Shown: positions 40,878 through 50,845 of the stretch, in pieces
How positions within the stretch are numbered: the first letter of the stretch is position 1
Layout of the letters: each line of letters opens with the position of its first letter
DNA from: an uncultured Mycoplasmatota bacterium
GTDB lineage: Bacteria; Bacillota_I; Bacilli_A; RF39; UBA660
Assembly: GCA_947646095.1 (NCBI GenBank)
Contig: CANSFI010000011.1
Coordinates: forward strand, 1 to 50,902
Direction: 5' to 3'
Length of the DNA stretch: 50,902 nt
Notes under the pieces: model-generated
Told to the model about the DNA's origin: nothing
Databases searched by the model: none
What the model saw: the letters and a program-made list of their open reading frames with translations, nothing else
Translations under genes and position numbers: made by a program

Positions 40878-41559
40878 GTTTATATGTTCCTTTCTCATAA
40901 TCTTTTAAAATACGTCCTGAGTCTAATAAAATTGTTCTTTTCTTTAATTTATCAACTATTTCTCTATCGTGTGTAACCATAATTATAGTTGTTCCTAGTT
41001 TATTAATTTCTTCTAAAACATTCATGATTTCCATACTAGTATTTTCATCTAAATTTCCAGTTGGTTCATCACATATTAGAAGTTTTGGACCATTTACAAT
41101 TGCTCTTGCGATTGCAACTCTTTGCTGTTCCCCTCCTGATAATTGAGTAGGATAATGTTTAGCTTTATTTTTAAGACCTACTAAATCTAATACTTTAATA
41201 ACTTTAGAATATATTTCATTTTTAGGAAGTCCAAATATTTCTAGTGCAAAGGCAACATTTTCATATACTGTTAATTTAGGTAAAAGCTTGAAATCTTGAA
41301 AAACTACTCCTATTTGTCTTCTTAATTTATATACTTTGTTATTTCTTAATTTAACAACATTTTTACCACCAATAACAATACTTCCCTTATCAGGTTTTTC
41401 TTCACGATATAACATTTTTATTAAAGTTGATTTTCCACATCCTGTTGATCCTATAACAAAGACAAAGTCTCCTTTTTTAATATCTAAATTAAGATCATAA
41501 AGAGCTGTTACGCCATTTTTATATGTTTTTTTAACACCTCTTATTTGTATTAAATCCAT
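40855..41559 (-). CDS. ftsE: Cell division ATP-binding protein FtsE
   Basis: GSTGCGKSTLIKMLYREEKPDKG, LSGGEQQRVAIARAIVN, LLICDEPTGNLD. Confidence 0.95.
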   Translation of the reverse strand: MDLIQIRGVKKTYKNGVTALYDLNLDIKKGDFVFVIGSTGCGKSTLIKMLYREEKPDKGSIVIGGKNVVKLRNNKVYKLRRQIGVVFQDFKLLPKLTVYENVAFALEIFGLPKNEIYSKVIKVLDLVGLKNKAKHYPTQLSGGEQQRVAIARAIVNGPKLLICDEPTGNLDENTSMEIMNVLEEINKLGTTIIMVTHDREIVDKLKKRTILLDSGRILKDYEKGTYKHEGIKNN

Positions 41560-41573
41560 ATTACCACCTCTAT

Positions 41574-42467
41574 CTACAAACTCTCGTTATTAATAACTCC
41601 TCCAGATACTTCATAAGCATCTGTTACTAAGAAGAATGCTTTTGAGTCTATTTTTTTAATTCCTTCTTTTACTTTAAAATATTCTTTTGTTGGTATAATA
41701 CACATAATCATTTTCTGCATATTTCCAGTAAATCCTCCACGAGTTTCTAATACTGTCACACCATGACTTAAATGTTCTAAAATATATTTTTTTACTGCTG
41801 TTTCATGTTCTGTAATAATATAAAAAGCTTTTGATTGAGAAATACCTAAAATTACTTTATCTGTCATTATACTAATTACGTAAATTGAAACTACTGAATA
41901 TAGAAATTTTTGCCATCCAAAGAAAAACAAACTTGTAAATATTATTAAGCCATCTGTAAAAAACATAGCATTTCCAATTGACATTTTAAAGTATTTAGAA
42001 ACTATTTGATTTAAAATGTCAGTTCCTCCTGTTGTAAATCCAGATTTAAATATAAGTCCTATTCCAAATCCTGAAACTGCTGCTCCAAAGATTGCTATTA
42101 AAAAGGGCTCTGTATTACCTAAATCTACTAAGGGAATTACCCATTCTGTTAGTTTTACAAATAATGGATAAATAAGTGAACCTACTACCGAATTAGCTGT
42201 TTTTTCTTTTCCCATTAATATATAGCTTAAAATTAATAAAATAAGCGAACCAATTAATATAACAAGTGATGGATCTATTCCATATAGTTTTTTTAATATA
42301 ACTGCTAATCCACTAATTCCATAAACAATGTCATTAGGTAAAAGTAAAACATTAAATGCAATAGCGACTATAAGTATTCCTACTAAAAAAGAAGCATATC
42401 TTTGTAATTTATCTTGTTTATATATTTCTTTTATTATATCTATTTTTTCTTTATGAAATAATCCCAC
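41574..42467 (-). CDS. YitT family membrane protein
   Basis: GLIFKSGFTTGGTDILNQI, TVLETRGGFTGNMQKMIMCII. Confidence 0.88.
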   Translation of the reverse strand: MGLFHKEKIDIIKEIYKQDKLQRYASFLVGILIVAIAFNVLLLPNDIVYGISGLAVILKKLYGIDPSLVILIGSLILLILSYILMGKEKTANSVVGSLIYPLFVKLTEWVIPLVDLGNTEPFLIAIFGAAVSGFGIGLIFKSGFTTGGTDILNQIVSKYFKMSIGNAMFFTDGLIIFTSLFFFGWQKFLYSVVSIYVISIMTDKVILGISQSKAFYIITEHETAVKKYILEHLSHGVTVLETRGGFTGNMQKMIMCIIPTKEYFKVKEGIKKIDSKAFFLVTDAYEVSGGVINNESL

Positions 42468-42471
42468 AATA

Positions 42472-43570
42472 TCAACCTTTCATTAAATAATCATTTATAA
42501 ATATATCTATATCACCATCTAATACTTTTACTACATTACTTGTTTCTGTATTAGTTCTATGATCTTTTACCATTGAATATGGATGCATAATATAACTTCT
42601 TATTTGTGAGCCAAAATTAATATCAGAGTTTTCTCCTTTAATTTTTTTCATTTCTTGTTCTCTTTTTTCTAATTCTAATTGATATAGTTTATTTTTTAAA
42701 ACTTCCATTGCTTTTTCTTTGTTTTGTATTTGACTTCTTTCATTTTGACAAGTAACTACTATTTTAGTTGGAATATGGGTAATTCTAACTGCACTATCAG
42801 TAGTATTAACTCCTTGTCCACCACAACCACTAGATCTATATACATCAATTCTTAAGTCATTTTCATTTATTTCGACATTTACTTTATTATTATCAAATAA
42901 AGGACTAATATTAACTGATGCAAATGATGTATGTCTTCTATTATTAGAATCAAAAGGTGATAATCTAATTAATCTATGAACTCCTTTTTCACTTTTTAAA
43001 TATCCATAAGCATTAGTCCCTTTAACTAAAATTGTAACACTTTTTATTCCAGCTTCTTCTCCTGGTTGTTCATCAATTATTTCATATTTATAATTTTTAT
43101 GTTCAAAATATCTTTGATACATTCTATATAACATAAAAGCCCAATCACATGCTTCTGTTCCTCCTGCTCCTGAATGTATTTCGATTATAGCATTTTCATG
43201 ATCATATGGACCATTTAATAAAACAGTAACTTTTATTTCTTTATATTTTTCTTTTATTTCTTCTAATTCATTTTGAATTAATTCTTTTAAATTATCATCA
43301 TTTTCTTCTTTTAACATATCAATTAATTCTATATTAGAAATTATTTTATTTTTTAATTCAGATACAGTTAAAATGGTATTTTTTAAATCATTAAGTTCAT
43401 TTATCGTTTTTTCACTTTCTTTTTTATTATCCCAAAAATTAGGGTTATTCATTAAGTCTTCTAGTTCTTTAATACGTTCATTTTTTATATCTGGTTCAAA
43501 GTGACCTCCATAAATCATTTATTTTGTTTAAAGATTCATTATATGTATTATATAACTCTGTTAATTCCAT
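42472..43570 (-). CDS. prfB: Peptide chain release factor 2, expressed through a programmed +1 frameshift
   Basis: SPF motif RLSPFDSNNRRHTS, GCGGQGVNTTDSAVR; true start ATG at 43570, MELTELYNTYNESLNKINDLWRSL then in-frame TGA at 43498-43496 within GGAGGTCACTTTGA, shift into EPDIKNERI. Confidence 0.96.
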
Positions 43571-43665
43571 ATCATCACCATAATTAATTATATCATTTTT
43601 TTTTATTTTTTCCTAATGAATTTTATGGTAATAATTTTTTACATTATTCCAAAACAAAAAAAGCA

Positions 43666-43677
43666 GAACGAATGTTC
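43666..43677. promoter_or_regulatory. LexA/DinR-type SOS box upstream of small unannotated transcription unit
   Basis: GAACGAATGTTC (GAAC-N4-GTTC), followed by CTTAAAAAT as at the recA box. Confidence 0.6.
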
Positions 43678-43709
43678 TTAAAAATATTCAGATTATATTA
43701 GATTAATAG

Positions 43710-43958
43710 TATAATGTTTATGAATACATTTGAAATATCAGATGTTTTATCTTTCTTAGAAAAGAAAGGTGGTGGTTTTATGACAAAAAGAGAAAAAGTC
43801 TTTTTATCATAATCCTACTATTTTTTTAATTATATTTAAGCAATTATTTATATAAAAAATAAAAAGAACACCTGATTTCAACATAAGTTGATTTCAGATG
43901 CGTATCCAATTAAGGGATTACATCTGATTCAGAGAGTCAAACGTATCCTTTTTTATTT
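43710..43958 (+). other. Unannotated short transcription unit: -10 TATAAT, SD, tiny (frameshifted) ORF, structured 3' region
   Basis: TATAAT at 43710-43715; GAAAGGTGGTGGTTTTATG with ATG at 43780; ORF MTKREKVFLS*, neighbouring frames continue hydrophobic; terminator GGATTAC...GTATCCTTTTTT. Confidence 0.45.
43914..43957 (+). terminator. Terminator of the small unit
   Basis: GGATTAC-ATCTGATTCAGAGAGTCAAAC-GTATCCTTTTTT with inner CTGA/TCAG pairing. Confidence 0.5.
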
Positions 43959-44024
43959 TATGAAAAATCTCTCATCTATATACATGATATCGTTAATTTA
44001 ATTTTTTAGCAAGTAAAAATGTGA

Positions 44025-46052
44025 CTATTTTACATAATCACATTCACTACATTTAATTGTTTCTTTTTTCTTAACTAACATTTTTCCACAATTTGGGCAC
44101 ATTTCACCAGTTGGTATATCCCAATAAGCTGTTTTACAAGTAGGATAGTTATTACATCCATAGAATACTTTTCCTCTTTTACTTTTCTTTTCTATTATTT
44201 TTCCATCACAATTTGGACAATTAGTAATTTCAATTTCTTCTTTTGGTTCAGCTTTTATATATTTACATTCTGGAAAATTGCTACAAGCAACAAATTCTCC
44301 ATATCTTCCTTTTCTAATTACAAGTGGATGTCCACAATTTGGACAATCCTCTCCAACTTTTTCTAGCTCTTTTTTAGGCATAGCATTAAAAGCTGTTTCT
44401 ACTGCTGGTTCAAATTCTTTATAAAAATCATCTAAAACTTTATACCAAATAGTTTTACCTTCAGATATTTTATCTAAATCATTCTCCATATTAGCAGTAT
44501 ATTCAACATTGATTAAGTGGCTAAAATGTTCTTGTAATTTATCAGTAATTTCAATACCAATATCTGTTGGAATAAATTTCTTTTCAACAACATTTACATA
44601 ACCTCTAGTTCTAATAGTATCCATAGTTTTTGAATATGTACTAGGTCTACCAATTCCAAGTTCTTCCATCTCCTTGATTAATTTTGCCTCTGTATATCTA
44701 GCAGGTGGCTGAGTAAAATGTTGTTCTTTATTTATCTCATTTGAAACTATTACATTAGATTTATAAGTATCAAATGGTGGTAAAATAGATTCACTGGTAC
44801 TTTCATATTCCTTAAATACTTTTAGATAACCGTCAAATATAATAACCTGACCAGTTGCTTTAAATTGATAATTATTATTATCTAAAATAACGGTTGTATT
44901 TTCTGTTTTAGCAGCTACCATTAAAGATGCTAAAGCTCTATAATAAATCATTCGATATAATTTAAATTCATCATTTGATAAATACTTTTTAACTGATTCT
45001 GGTGTTCTATTGATATCAGTTGGTCTAATTGCTTCATGAGCATCTTGAACATTTTCTGTTTTTTTACTTTTCTTAACAACTCCTACATAATTACTACCAT
45101 ATTTAGCTTCAATAAATTTAAAAGTATTTCTAATAAATTCATCAGATAAACGAATAGAATCTGTACGCATATAAGTTATTAAACCAACTGTTTCATCTTC
45201 TAATTCAATACCTTCATATAGTTTTTGCGCAATACTCATAGTTTTTTTAGATGTCATTCCAAGTTTTGTAGAGGCTTCTTGTTGCATAGTACTAGTTGTA
45301 TAGGGAGCTTTAGAATTTTTTGATTTTTCCTTTTTATCAACATTTACTATTTTAAAGGCATTAGAAAGCTTATTTAATATTTCATTAGCTTCTATTTCAT
45401 TATTAATTTTAATATCTTTATTATTATAATTAAAAAGTTCTGCATCAAAATCTTTAAATACTGCACTTATTGTCCAATACTCTTCTGATATAAATTTTTC
45501 TATTTCTCTTTCTTTATCAACAATTAATTTTAAGGCTACACTTTGAACTCTTCCTGCTGAAGTACCATATGTTTTAGATTGAATTAATTTACTCAATCTA
45601 AACCCTATAATACGGTCTAATATTCTTCTTGTTTCTTGACTATTAACTAAATCTTGATCAATTTTACGAGCATGTTTAAACGCTTCTATGACAGCATTTT
45701 TAGTTATTTCATTAAAAACAACACGATCATAATTTTTATCATTTAAACCTAGAACATCATATAAATGCCAAGATATTGCTTCTCCTTCACGGTCAGGGTC
45801 GGTAGCAAGATAAACAAAATCTGATTTTTTTACTTCTTTTTTTAATTCATCAATTGTTTTTTTCTTACCTTTAATTGTTACATAATCGGGTTTAAAATTA
45901 TTTTCAACATCAACACCAAAACCAAATTTACCTTTAGTCGATAAATCTCTAACATGTCCTTTGCTAGAAACAACAGTATAATCTTTTCCTAAGTATTTTT
46001 CAATCGTTTTTGATTTGGCAGGTGATTCCACTATAACTAAATTATGTGCCAT
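44025..46052 (-). CDS. topA: DNA topoisomerase I
   Basis: LVIVESPAKSKTIEKYLG, YMRTDSIRLS active site, GIGRPSTYS, three C-terminal zinc ribbons. Confidence 0.98.
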   Translation of the reverse strand: MAHNLVIVESPAKSKTIEKYLGKDYTVVSSKGHVRDLSTKGKFGFGVDVENNFKPDYVTIKGKKKTIDELKKEVKKSDFVYLATDPDREGEAISWHLYDVLGLNDKNYDRVVFNEITKNAVIEAFKHARKIDQDLVNSQETRRILDRIIGFRLSKLIQSKTYGTSAGRVQSVALKLIVDKEREIEKFISEEYWTISAVFKDFDAELFNYNNKDIKINNEIEANEILNKLSNAFKIVNVDKKEKSKNSKAPYTTSTMQQEASTKLGMTSKKTMSIAQKLYEGIELEDETVGLITYMRTDSIRLSDEFIRNTFKFIEAKYGSNYVGVVKKSKKTENVQDAHEAIRPTDINRTPESVKKYLSNDEFKLYRMIYYRALASLMVAAKTENTTVILDNNNYQFKATGQVIIFDGYLKVFKEYESTSESILPPFDTYKSNVIVSNEINKEQHFTQPPARYTEAKLIKEMEELGIGRPSTYSKTMDTIRTRGYVNVVEKKFIPTDIGIEITDKLQEHFSHLINVEYTANMENDLDKISEGKTIWYKVLDDFYKEFEPAVETAFNAMPKKELEKVGEDCPNCGHPLVIRKGRYGEFVACSNFPECKYIKAEPKEEIEITNCPNCDGKIIEKKSKRGKVFYGCNNYPTCKTAYWDIPTGEMCPNCGKMLVKKKETIKCSECDYVK

Positions 46053-46139
46053 AAAAAGTCCTCCATTTCATATAAGTTATACACTAATATTTTTATATTG
46101 TCAATAATAATATACCATATAAATATTTAAAAACCTTTA

Positions 46140-47078
46140 TTATTTAAATGTTTTTCCACATTTACTTCCCCATACATCAATTAAATCTTTATTTTTATAT
46201 ATTTTTAATATTTCACAATTATTAGCACATCCATTGCATTCTAATCCTTTAGTTTTAAATTCAATGTTTTTTATATTTAAATTATAAATAGTATCTTTTT
46301 TATTATTCTTTGAAAGTATAGCAACTCCTAATGCTCCCATTAAATGACTATCTTTATCAACTGTTATTTTTTCATTTAATGTTTCTTCAAAATATTTTAA
46401 AACTCCTTTATTTTTACTAACTCCACCTTGAAATACAATAGGTCCTTTTATTTTTTTACCTTTACCAACATTATTTAAATAGTTTAGGACAACTGCTCTA
46501 CAAAGTCCTGCAATGATATCTTCTTTTAAATATCCAACCTGAGCTTTATGAACTAAATCTGATTCAGCAAACACTGTACAACGAGCTGCTATTTTAACAG
46601 GATTTTTAGATTTTAATGCATAATTTCCAAAATCTTCAACTTCAATTCCAAGTCTTTTTGCTTGACTTGATAAAAAAGAACCAGTTCCTGCAGCACATAA
46701 GGTATTCATAGCGTAATCAATTATAATACCATCTTCTATTAAAATTATTTTTGAATCCTGTCCACCTATTTCTAAAATTGTTTTTGTATTGGGATATTTA
46801 CTTAATGTCCCTATTGCGTGAGCAGTTATTTCATTTTTAACAACATTGGCATCTAATAATAATCCTATTAATTTTCTAGCACTTCCTGTTGTTCCAATTC
46901 CTTTTATTTTTAAATCATTTGGTAATTTAGATTTTAATATTTCTATTAACTTAGTAACTGCTTCTGTGGGATTCCCCTCAGTCCAAATGTATTCTGAAAC
47001 TAATATTTTATTATTTTCATCTATTATAACTCCTTTAGTTGAAATAGATCCTATATCAACTCCTAAATATCCATTCAT
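46140..47078 (-). CDS. Acyl-CoA dehydratase activase-like ATPase (BcrAD/BadFG family)
   Basis: GVDIGSISTKGVII, EIGGQDSKII, CAAGTGSFLSSQAKRLGI. Confidence 0.9.
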   Translation of the reverse strand: MNGYLGVDIGSISTKGVIIDENNKILVSEYIWTEGNPTEAVTKLIEILKSKLPNDLKIKGIGTTGSARKLIGLLLDANVVKNEITAHAIGTLSKYPNTKTILEIGGQDSKIILIEDGIIIDYAMNTLCAAGTGSFLSSQAKRLGIEVEDFGNYALKSKNPVKIAARCTVFAESDLVHKAQVGYLKEDIIAGLCRAVVLNYLNNVGKGKKIKGPIVFQGGVSKNKGVLKYFEETLNEKITVDKDSHLMGALGVAILSKNNKKDTIYNLNIKNIEFKTKGLECNGCANNCEILKIYKNKDLIDVWGSKCGKTFK

Positions 47079-48148
47079 TTGCTTCGCCTCATTTCTAACA
47101 TATCATAAAATGCTTCTAATCTTGTTTTAATTCCAACTTCTGATGTAGCAGCATCAAAACTGAAAAAAATTATAGGTATTTTATATTGGGCACATATTTT
47201 GCTTATAATTGGCATTGCTCCTATTTCAGGAGTACAAAAAGATGATTTAATATGAATTATTCCATCATATCCTTCTTCACATAGCATTCTAGTTCTACAT
47301 ATATTATCAGATGCATCAGCACCCATTTTATATTTAATATCCCTATTTTTCTTTAGCATTTTTTTAACTTCTTTACTTTTTCTAAACAAAAGATAATCAA
47401 CATTAGTAAATCTTGTTATTTCAATATTTTTAGAAGCTAATTCATATTCTAAAAAGTAATTAGCGAAAGGTTCCATTATTGTATATAGTTCACCAACAAT
47501 AGCTATTTTAATAGGATTATTAGGCTTATTTATTTTTAATTGTTTAAATTCATTTAAATATTTTTTATATTGTTTTTTTAAATCAAAATATCCTTTTATT
47601 TTAGAAAAACTTTTAAGCATTTTATTTTTTAATTTAATAAAGCTATTCTTTTTTACTTCAAAACCAATATTCTTTCTAATATAATCATCTATATTATCCA
47701 TATATTTGACCATTTTTTTAGTTATTAATAAATAATATAGGCTTTTAACGATATTTATTTTAGTAACTTTTTTTAACTCTTTATATATTTTTATAGGGTC
47801 AGTTATTCCAGCAGTTACTAAATTAATCAAAACTATATCATAACCTAAATCTTTTAGTATTTGTTTTTGTAATTCACTATAATAACCATATCTACACCCA
47901 CCACCTGCTTGAATCAAAACATTAGAACCTTTTTCTATACTTTCAATCATAGTACCTAATGTATATTTAAAAGGTGTACAAACAAAATCTGGACTATATT
48001 TACTTCCTATTTCAATTGTTTTAGTGGTTATTTTAGGAGCATCAATTATTTCTAACTTAGTAATATGACTTAGTAAATATTTAACAGGAACTTTATAATC
48101 TCCCATTTGGGGGAAAGATATTTTATACTCTTTGTTCAAGTATATCAA
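47075..48148 (-). CDS. 2-hydroxyacyl-CoA dehydratase-like protein (HgdB/COG3581-like)
   Basis: CTPFKYTLGTMIESIEKGSNVLIQAGGGCRYGYYSELQ; KTRLEAFYDML C-terminus. Confidence 0.75.
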   Translation of the reverse strand: MIYLNKEYKISFPQMGDYKVPVKYLLSHITKLEIIDAPKITTKTIEIGSKYSPDFVCTPFKYTLGTMIESIEKGSNVLIQAGGGCRYGYYSELQKQILKDLGYDIVLINLVTAGITDPIKIYKELKKVTKINIVKSLYYLLITKKMVKYMDNIDDYIRKNIGFEVKKNSFIKLKNKMLKSFSKIKGYFDLKKQYKKYLNEFKQLKINKPNNPIKIAIVGELYTIMEPFANYFLEYELASKNIEITRFTNVDYLLFRKSKEVKKMLKKNRDIKYKMGADASDNICRTRMLCEEGYDGIIHIKSSFCTPEIGAMPIISKICAQYKIPIIFFSFDAATSEVGIKTRLEAFYDMLEMRRSK

Positions 48149-49025
48149 TAAAACTTTCTAATCTAGTTTCTATTCCCGTTAAAGAATTTAAATCATCAAT
48201 TACTAAATTTATGTATGGTTTTCTTATTTTTCTAATTACTAATTCATTTACCAAAGAATCTGGTCCACAAGGAAACGATGATAAAAAAATAATACCATCT
48301 ATTTTATCTTCAATTTTTACTATAGAACCAATATTTTCTTTATTATAATACCAATATAAATTTGGACAATATTTATAACTTAAATTTAAAATTTCTTTTG
48401 TTTCAAAATTATTAGAAAAAATTACATTAATATTATTGTTTTCTAAATATTTTATTATTGGTTTTCCTATATATTCATCATTTATGTTGTAAGCATGTGC
48501 GACTAATAATAGTTTTAAACCTTTTTTATTTAATTTATTTTTGTTTATAGTTATTAAATTTTTATTATGTTTTTTGTTTTTTATTAATGCACTATCATAA
48601 GCATTTTTAATTTTAGAATTTGAAATATTAAATTTTTGACATATTTTTTTTAATCCAATATACATATTTTCTTTATTTGTATATTCAATATTTATATCTA
48701 AGGTAGGTATTGTAAATAAGTTAGTAACTAAATCATATAAACTTAAAAAATTAGTACAGGTTTGATTATATTTACCATAATTATCAATTCTCATAATTAA
48801 AAGATAGTCACATTTATCTTGTAAATATGCTATATGACCTAAAAAAACTTTTAATGATAAACACATTTCATCATTCGCATATTTCATTCCCTCATCAATA
48901 ATAATTCTATTAGTTTCAGGACTTACTACAACTTCAAAATTTAAGTACTCAAAAAAGTTTTTAAGGAAATAACCATCATAATAATAAAACAATCCTCTAG
49001 GTATTCCAATTTTTATCTTGTCCAT
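48123..49025 (-). CDS. 2-hydroxyacyl-CoA dehydratase-like / DUF2229-like protein (COG3580-like)
   Basis: IGIPRGLFYYYDGYFLKNFFEYLNFEVVVSPETNR, DEMCLSLKVFLGHI, SSFPCGPDSLVNELV. Confidence 0.8.
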   Translation of the reverse strand: MDKIKIGIPRGLFYYYDGYFLKNFFEYLNFEVVVSPETNRIIIDEGMKYANDEMCLSLKVFLGHIAYLQDKCDYLLIMRIDNYGKYNQTCTNFLSLYDLVTNLFTIPTLDINIEYTNKENMYIGLKKICQKFNISNSKIKNAYDSALIKNKKHNKNLITINKNKLNKKGLKLLLVAHAYNINDEYIGKPIIKYLENNNINVIFSNNFETKEILNLSYKYCPNLYWYYNKENIGSIVKIEDKIDGIIFLSSFPCGPDSLVNELVIRKIRKPYINLVIDDLNSLTGIETRLESFIDILEQRV

Positions 49026-49111
49026 CTTATCACCTATATAAATATATTTACTATTTTTTAAAATATGTATAATAAATTTAATAATGTGGAAAAATATTAA
49101 TGGGTGATTTT

Positions 49112-49273
49112 ATGAAAGATGATAAACAAACTATTAATTGTTCGGTTTATGATTGTAAACACTGTAATGTTGATGATAACAAGTGTGTTTTAAAAGAAAT
49201 TAAAGTAGCAAATTGTAATCATAATAATGATAAAGAAGCTACCATGTGTGATAGTTATAAGAAAAGAAAATAA
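49112..49273 (+). CDS. DUF1540-type small cysteine-rich protein, 53 aa
   Basis: MKDDKQTINCSVYDCKHCNVDDNKCVLKEIKVANCNHNNDKEATMCDSYKKRK; GGGTGATTTT SD. Missing from the ORF track. Confidence 0.88.
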   Translation: MKDDKQTINCSVYDCKHCNVDDNKCVLKEIKVANCNHNNDKEATMCDSYKKRK

Positions 49274-49299
49274 AGTAGCTTGAATTCTACTTTATTTTT
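49270..49299 (+). terminator. Terminator after DUF1540 gene
   Basis: ATAAAGTAGCTTGAATTCTACTTTATTTTT. Confidence 0.85.
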
Positions 49300-49594
49300 A
49301 TATAGTTTTATACTAAATAATATATCTTAAAACTAAATAGTTACTACAATTATAACCTTCAAATTAATTCTTTGGATAAATGAGCTATTTTCCATATAAA
49401 TTAAAAAATATCTATTTATATACTATTAATAATTTAGATTAATTACTGGAAATTCTTTATTTTAATGGCATTTTTGTTACATGATTATTTTCTAGTTTGA
49501 ATCATGGCTTAGATTATAAATAATTTTCTAAAAACCATAGTATTTATTTTAAATTCATGATATAATAATGTAATTTCCAAAGGAGAATGGTAAC

Positions 49595-50845
49595 ATGTAT
49601 ATTAAAGAACTAACAAGTGAAGAATTTAATAATTTTACGAATAATTTCCCATATAAATCTATATATCAAACTAGTGAATATGCATATATAATGAATCATC
49701 AAAAATATAATACAATGCTTATAGGCTTAATAGATAATAATACTATTTTAGCTGCTTCTTTAATAATGATAGAAAAAAGAAATAATTTTAAGTATGCATA
49801 TGCTCCTAGAGGTTTTTTAATAGATTATACTGATTATAATTTGTTGCGAGTGTTTACTTTTGAATTAAAAAAATTTTTAGGTAAAAAAGATATAGTAGCT
49901 GTTAAATTAAGCCCTATGATTTTCAAAAATATTTACAATAGTAAAAAATCTATTATTAAAACTAATGTTAATTTTGAAAATATATATAACAATTTAAAAA
50001 TGTTAGATTATTATCATTTTGGATTTAATAATTTTTTTGAAAGTCATAAACCAAGATTTGAAGCTATTCTAGATATCAAAAAAAATTATTTATTGTTATT
50101 TAAAGATATTAGAAAAGAATTTCGTACTAAAATTAGAAGTGCTGAAAAAAAAGGAATTCGTGTTATAAAAGGAAATGAAGAAGAATTAAATTATTTAATT
50201 AATCAAGTTAGTAAAAAATATCCTAGAGGTGAATCATACTTTAAAGATACTTATAATTATTTTAATAAAACTAATAAAGTGGATTATTATTATGCTAAAC
50301 TAGATACTAAAATATACTTAGAAGTAAGTAAAAAACAATTTGAACAAGAAGAAGCTAATAATAATAAAATAAATGCTGCTGTAATCAAAAATGCTGATAA
50401 AAATTCTTCTAAATTGCTTTCTAAAAAAATAGAGTCTGATAACTTGCTTTCTAAAGCTAAAGATCAATTAATTAAAGCTACAAATCTACTTAGAGATTAT
50501 CCAGAAGGTATTATTGTAGCTACTTCATTGATTGTTAAAAACAGTGATGAAATAGTATTATTTATGGATGGATTTAATAATGATTTTAAAAGTTTAAATG
50601 CTAAACATTTGCTTATATGGAAATTAATTGAAAAATATTCTAAATTAGGTTTTTGTAAATTTAATTTAGGTGGTATGTCTAATATAAATGTTGATAATTC
50701 AAAATACAATGGATTAAATGATTTTAAATTAAATTTTAATTCCAATGTTATAGAATATATAGGTGATTTAGAATTAATAACTAACAATCCTTTATATTTT
50801 ATGTATAGAAAATCAGCCCAATTAAAAAGAATGCTTAAAAAATAA
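49595..50845 (+). CDS. FemAB/MurM-type aminoacyltransferase
   Basis: FPYKSIYQTSEYAYIM, YAPRGFLIDY, RTKIRSAEKKGIRV, coiled-coil insertion, FCKFNLGGMSN. Confidence 0.9.
   Translation: MYIKELTSEEFNNFTNNFPYKSIYQTSEYAYIMNHQKYNTMLIGLIDNNTILAASLIMIEKRNNFKYAYAPRGFLIDYTDYNLLRVFTFELKKFLGKKDIVAVKLSPMIFKNIYNSKKSIIKTNVNFENIYNNLKMLDYYHFGFNNFFESHKPRFEAILDIKKNYLLLFKDIRKEFRTKIRSAEKKGIRVIKGNEEELNYLINQVSKKYPRGESYFKDTYNYFNKTNKVDYYYAKLDTKIYLEVSKKQFEQEEANNNKINAAVIKNADKNSSKLLSKKIESDNLLSKAKDQLIKATNLLRDYPEGIIVATSLIVKNSDEIVLFMDGFNNDFKSLNAKHLLIWKLIEKYSKLGFCKFNLGGMSNINVDNSKYNGLNDFKLNFNSNVIEYIGDLELITNNPLYFMYRKSAQLKRMLKK

Noticed and set aside
43499-43518. Track start MIYGGHF for prfB at 43518
   Set aside because: Arises from reading the frameshift region in the +1 frame; the genuine start is ATG 43570.
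44025-46052. UGA recoding to Trp (Mollicutes-like code) suggested by AT-richness
   Set aside because: Genes end cleanly at UGA and prfB (RF2) is present with its autoregulatory UGA.
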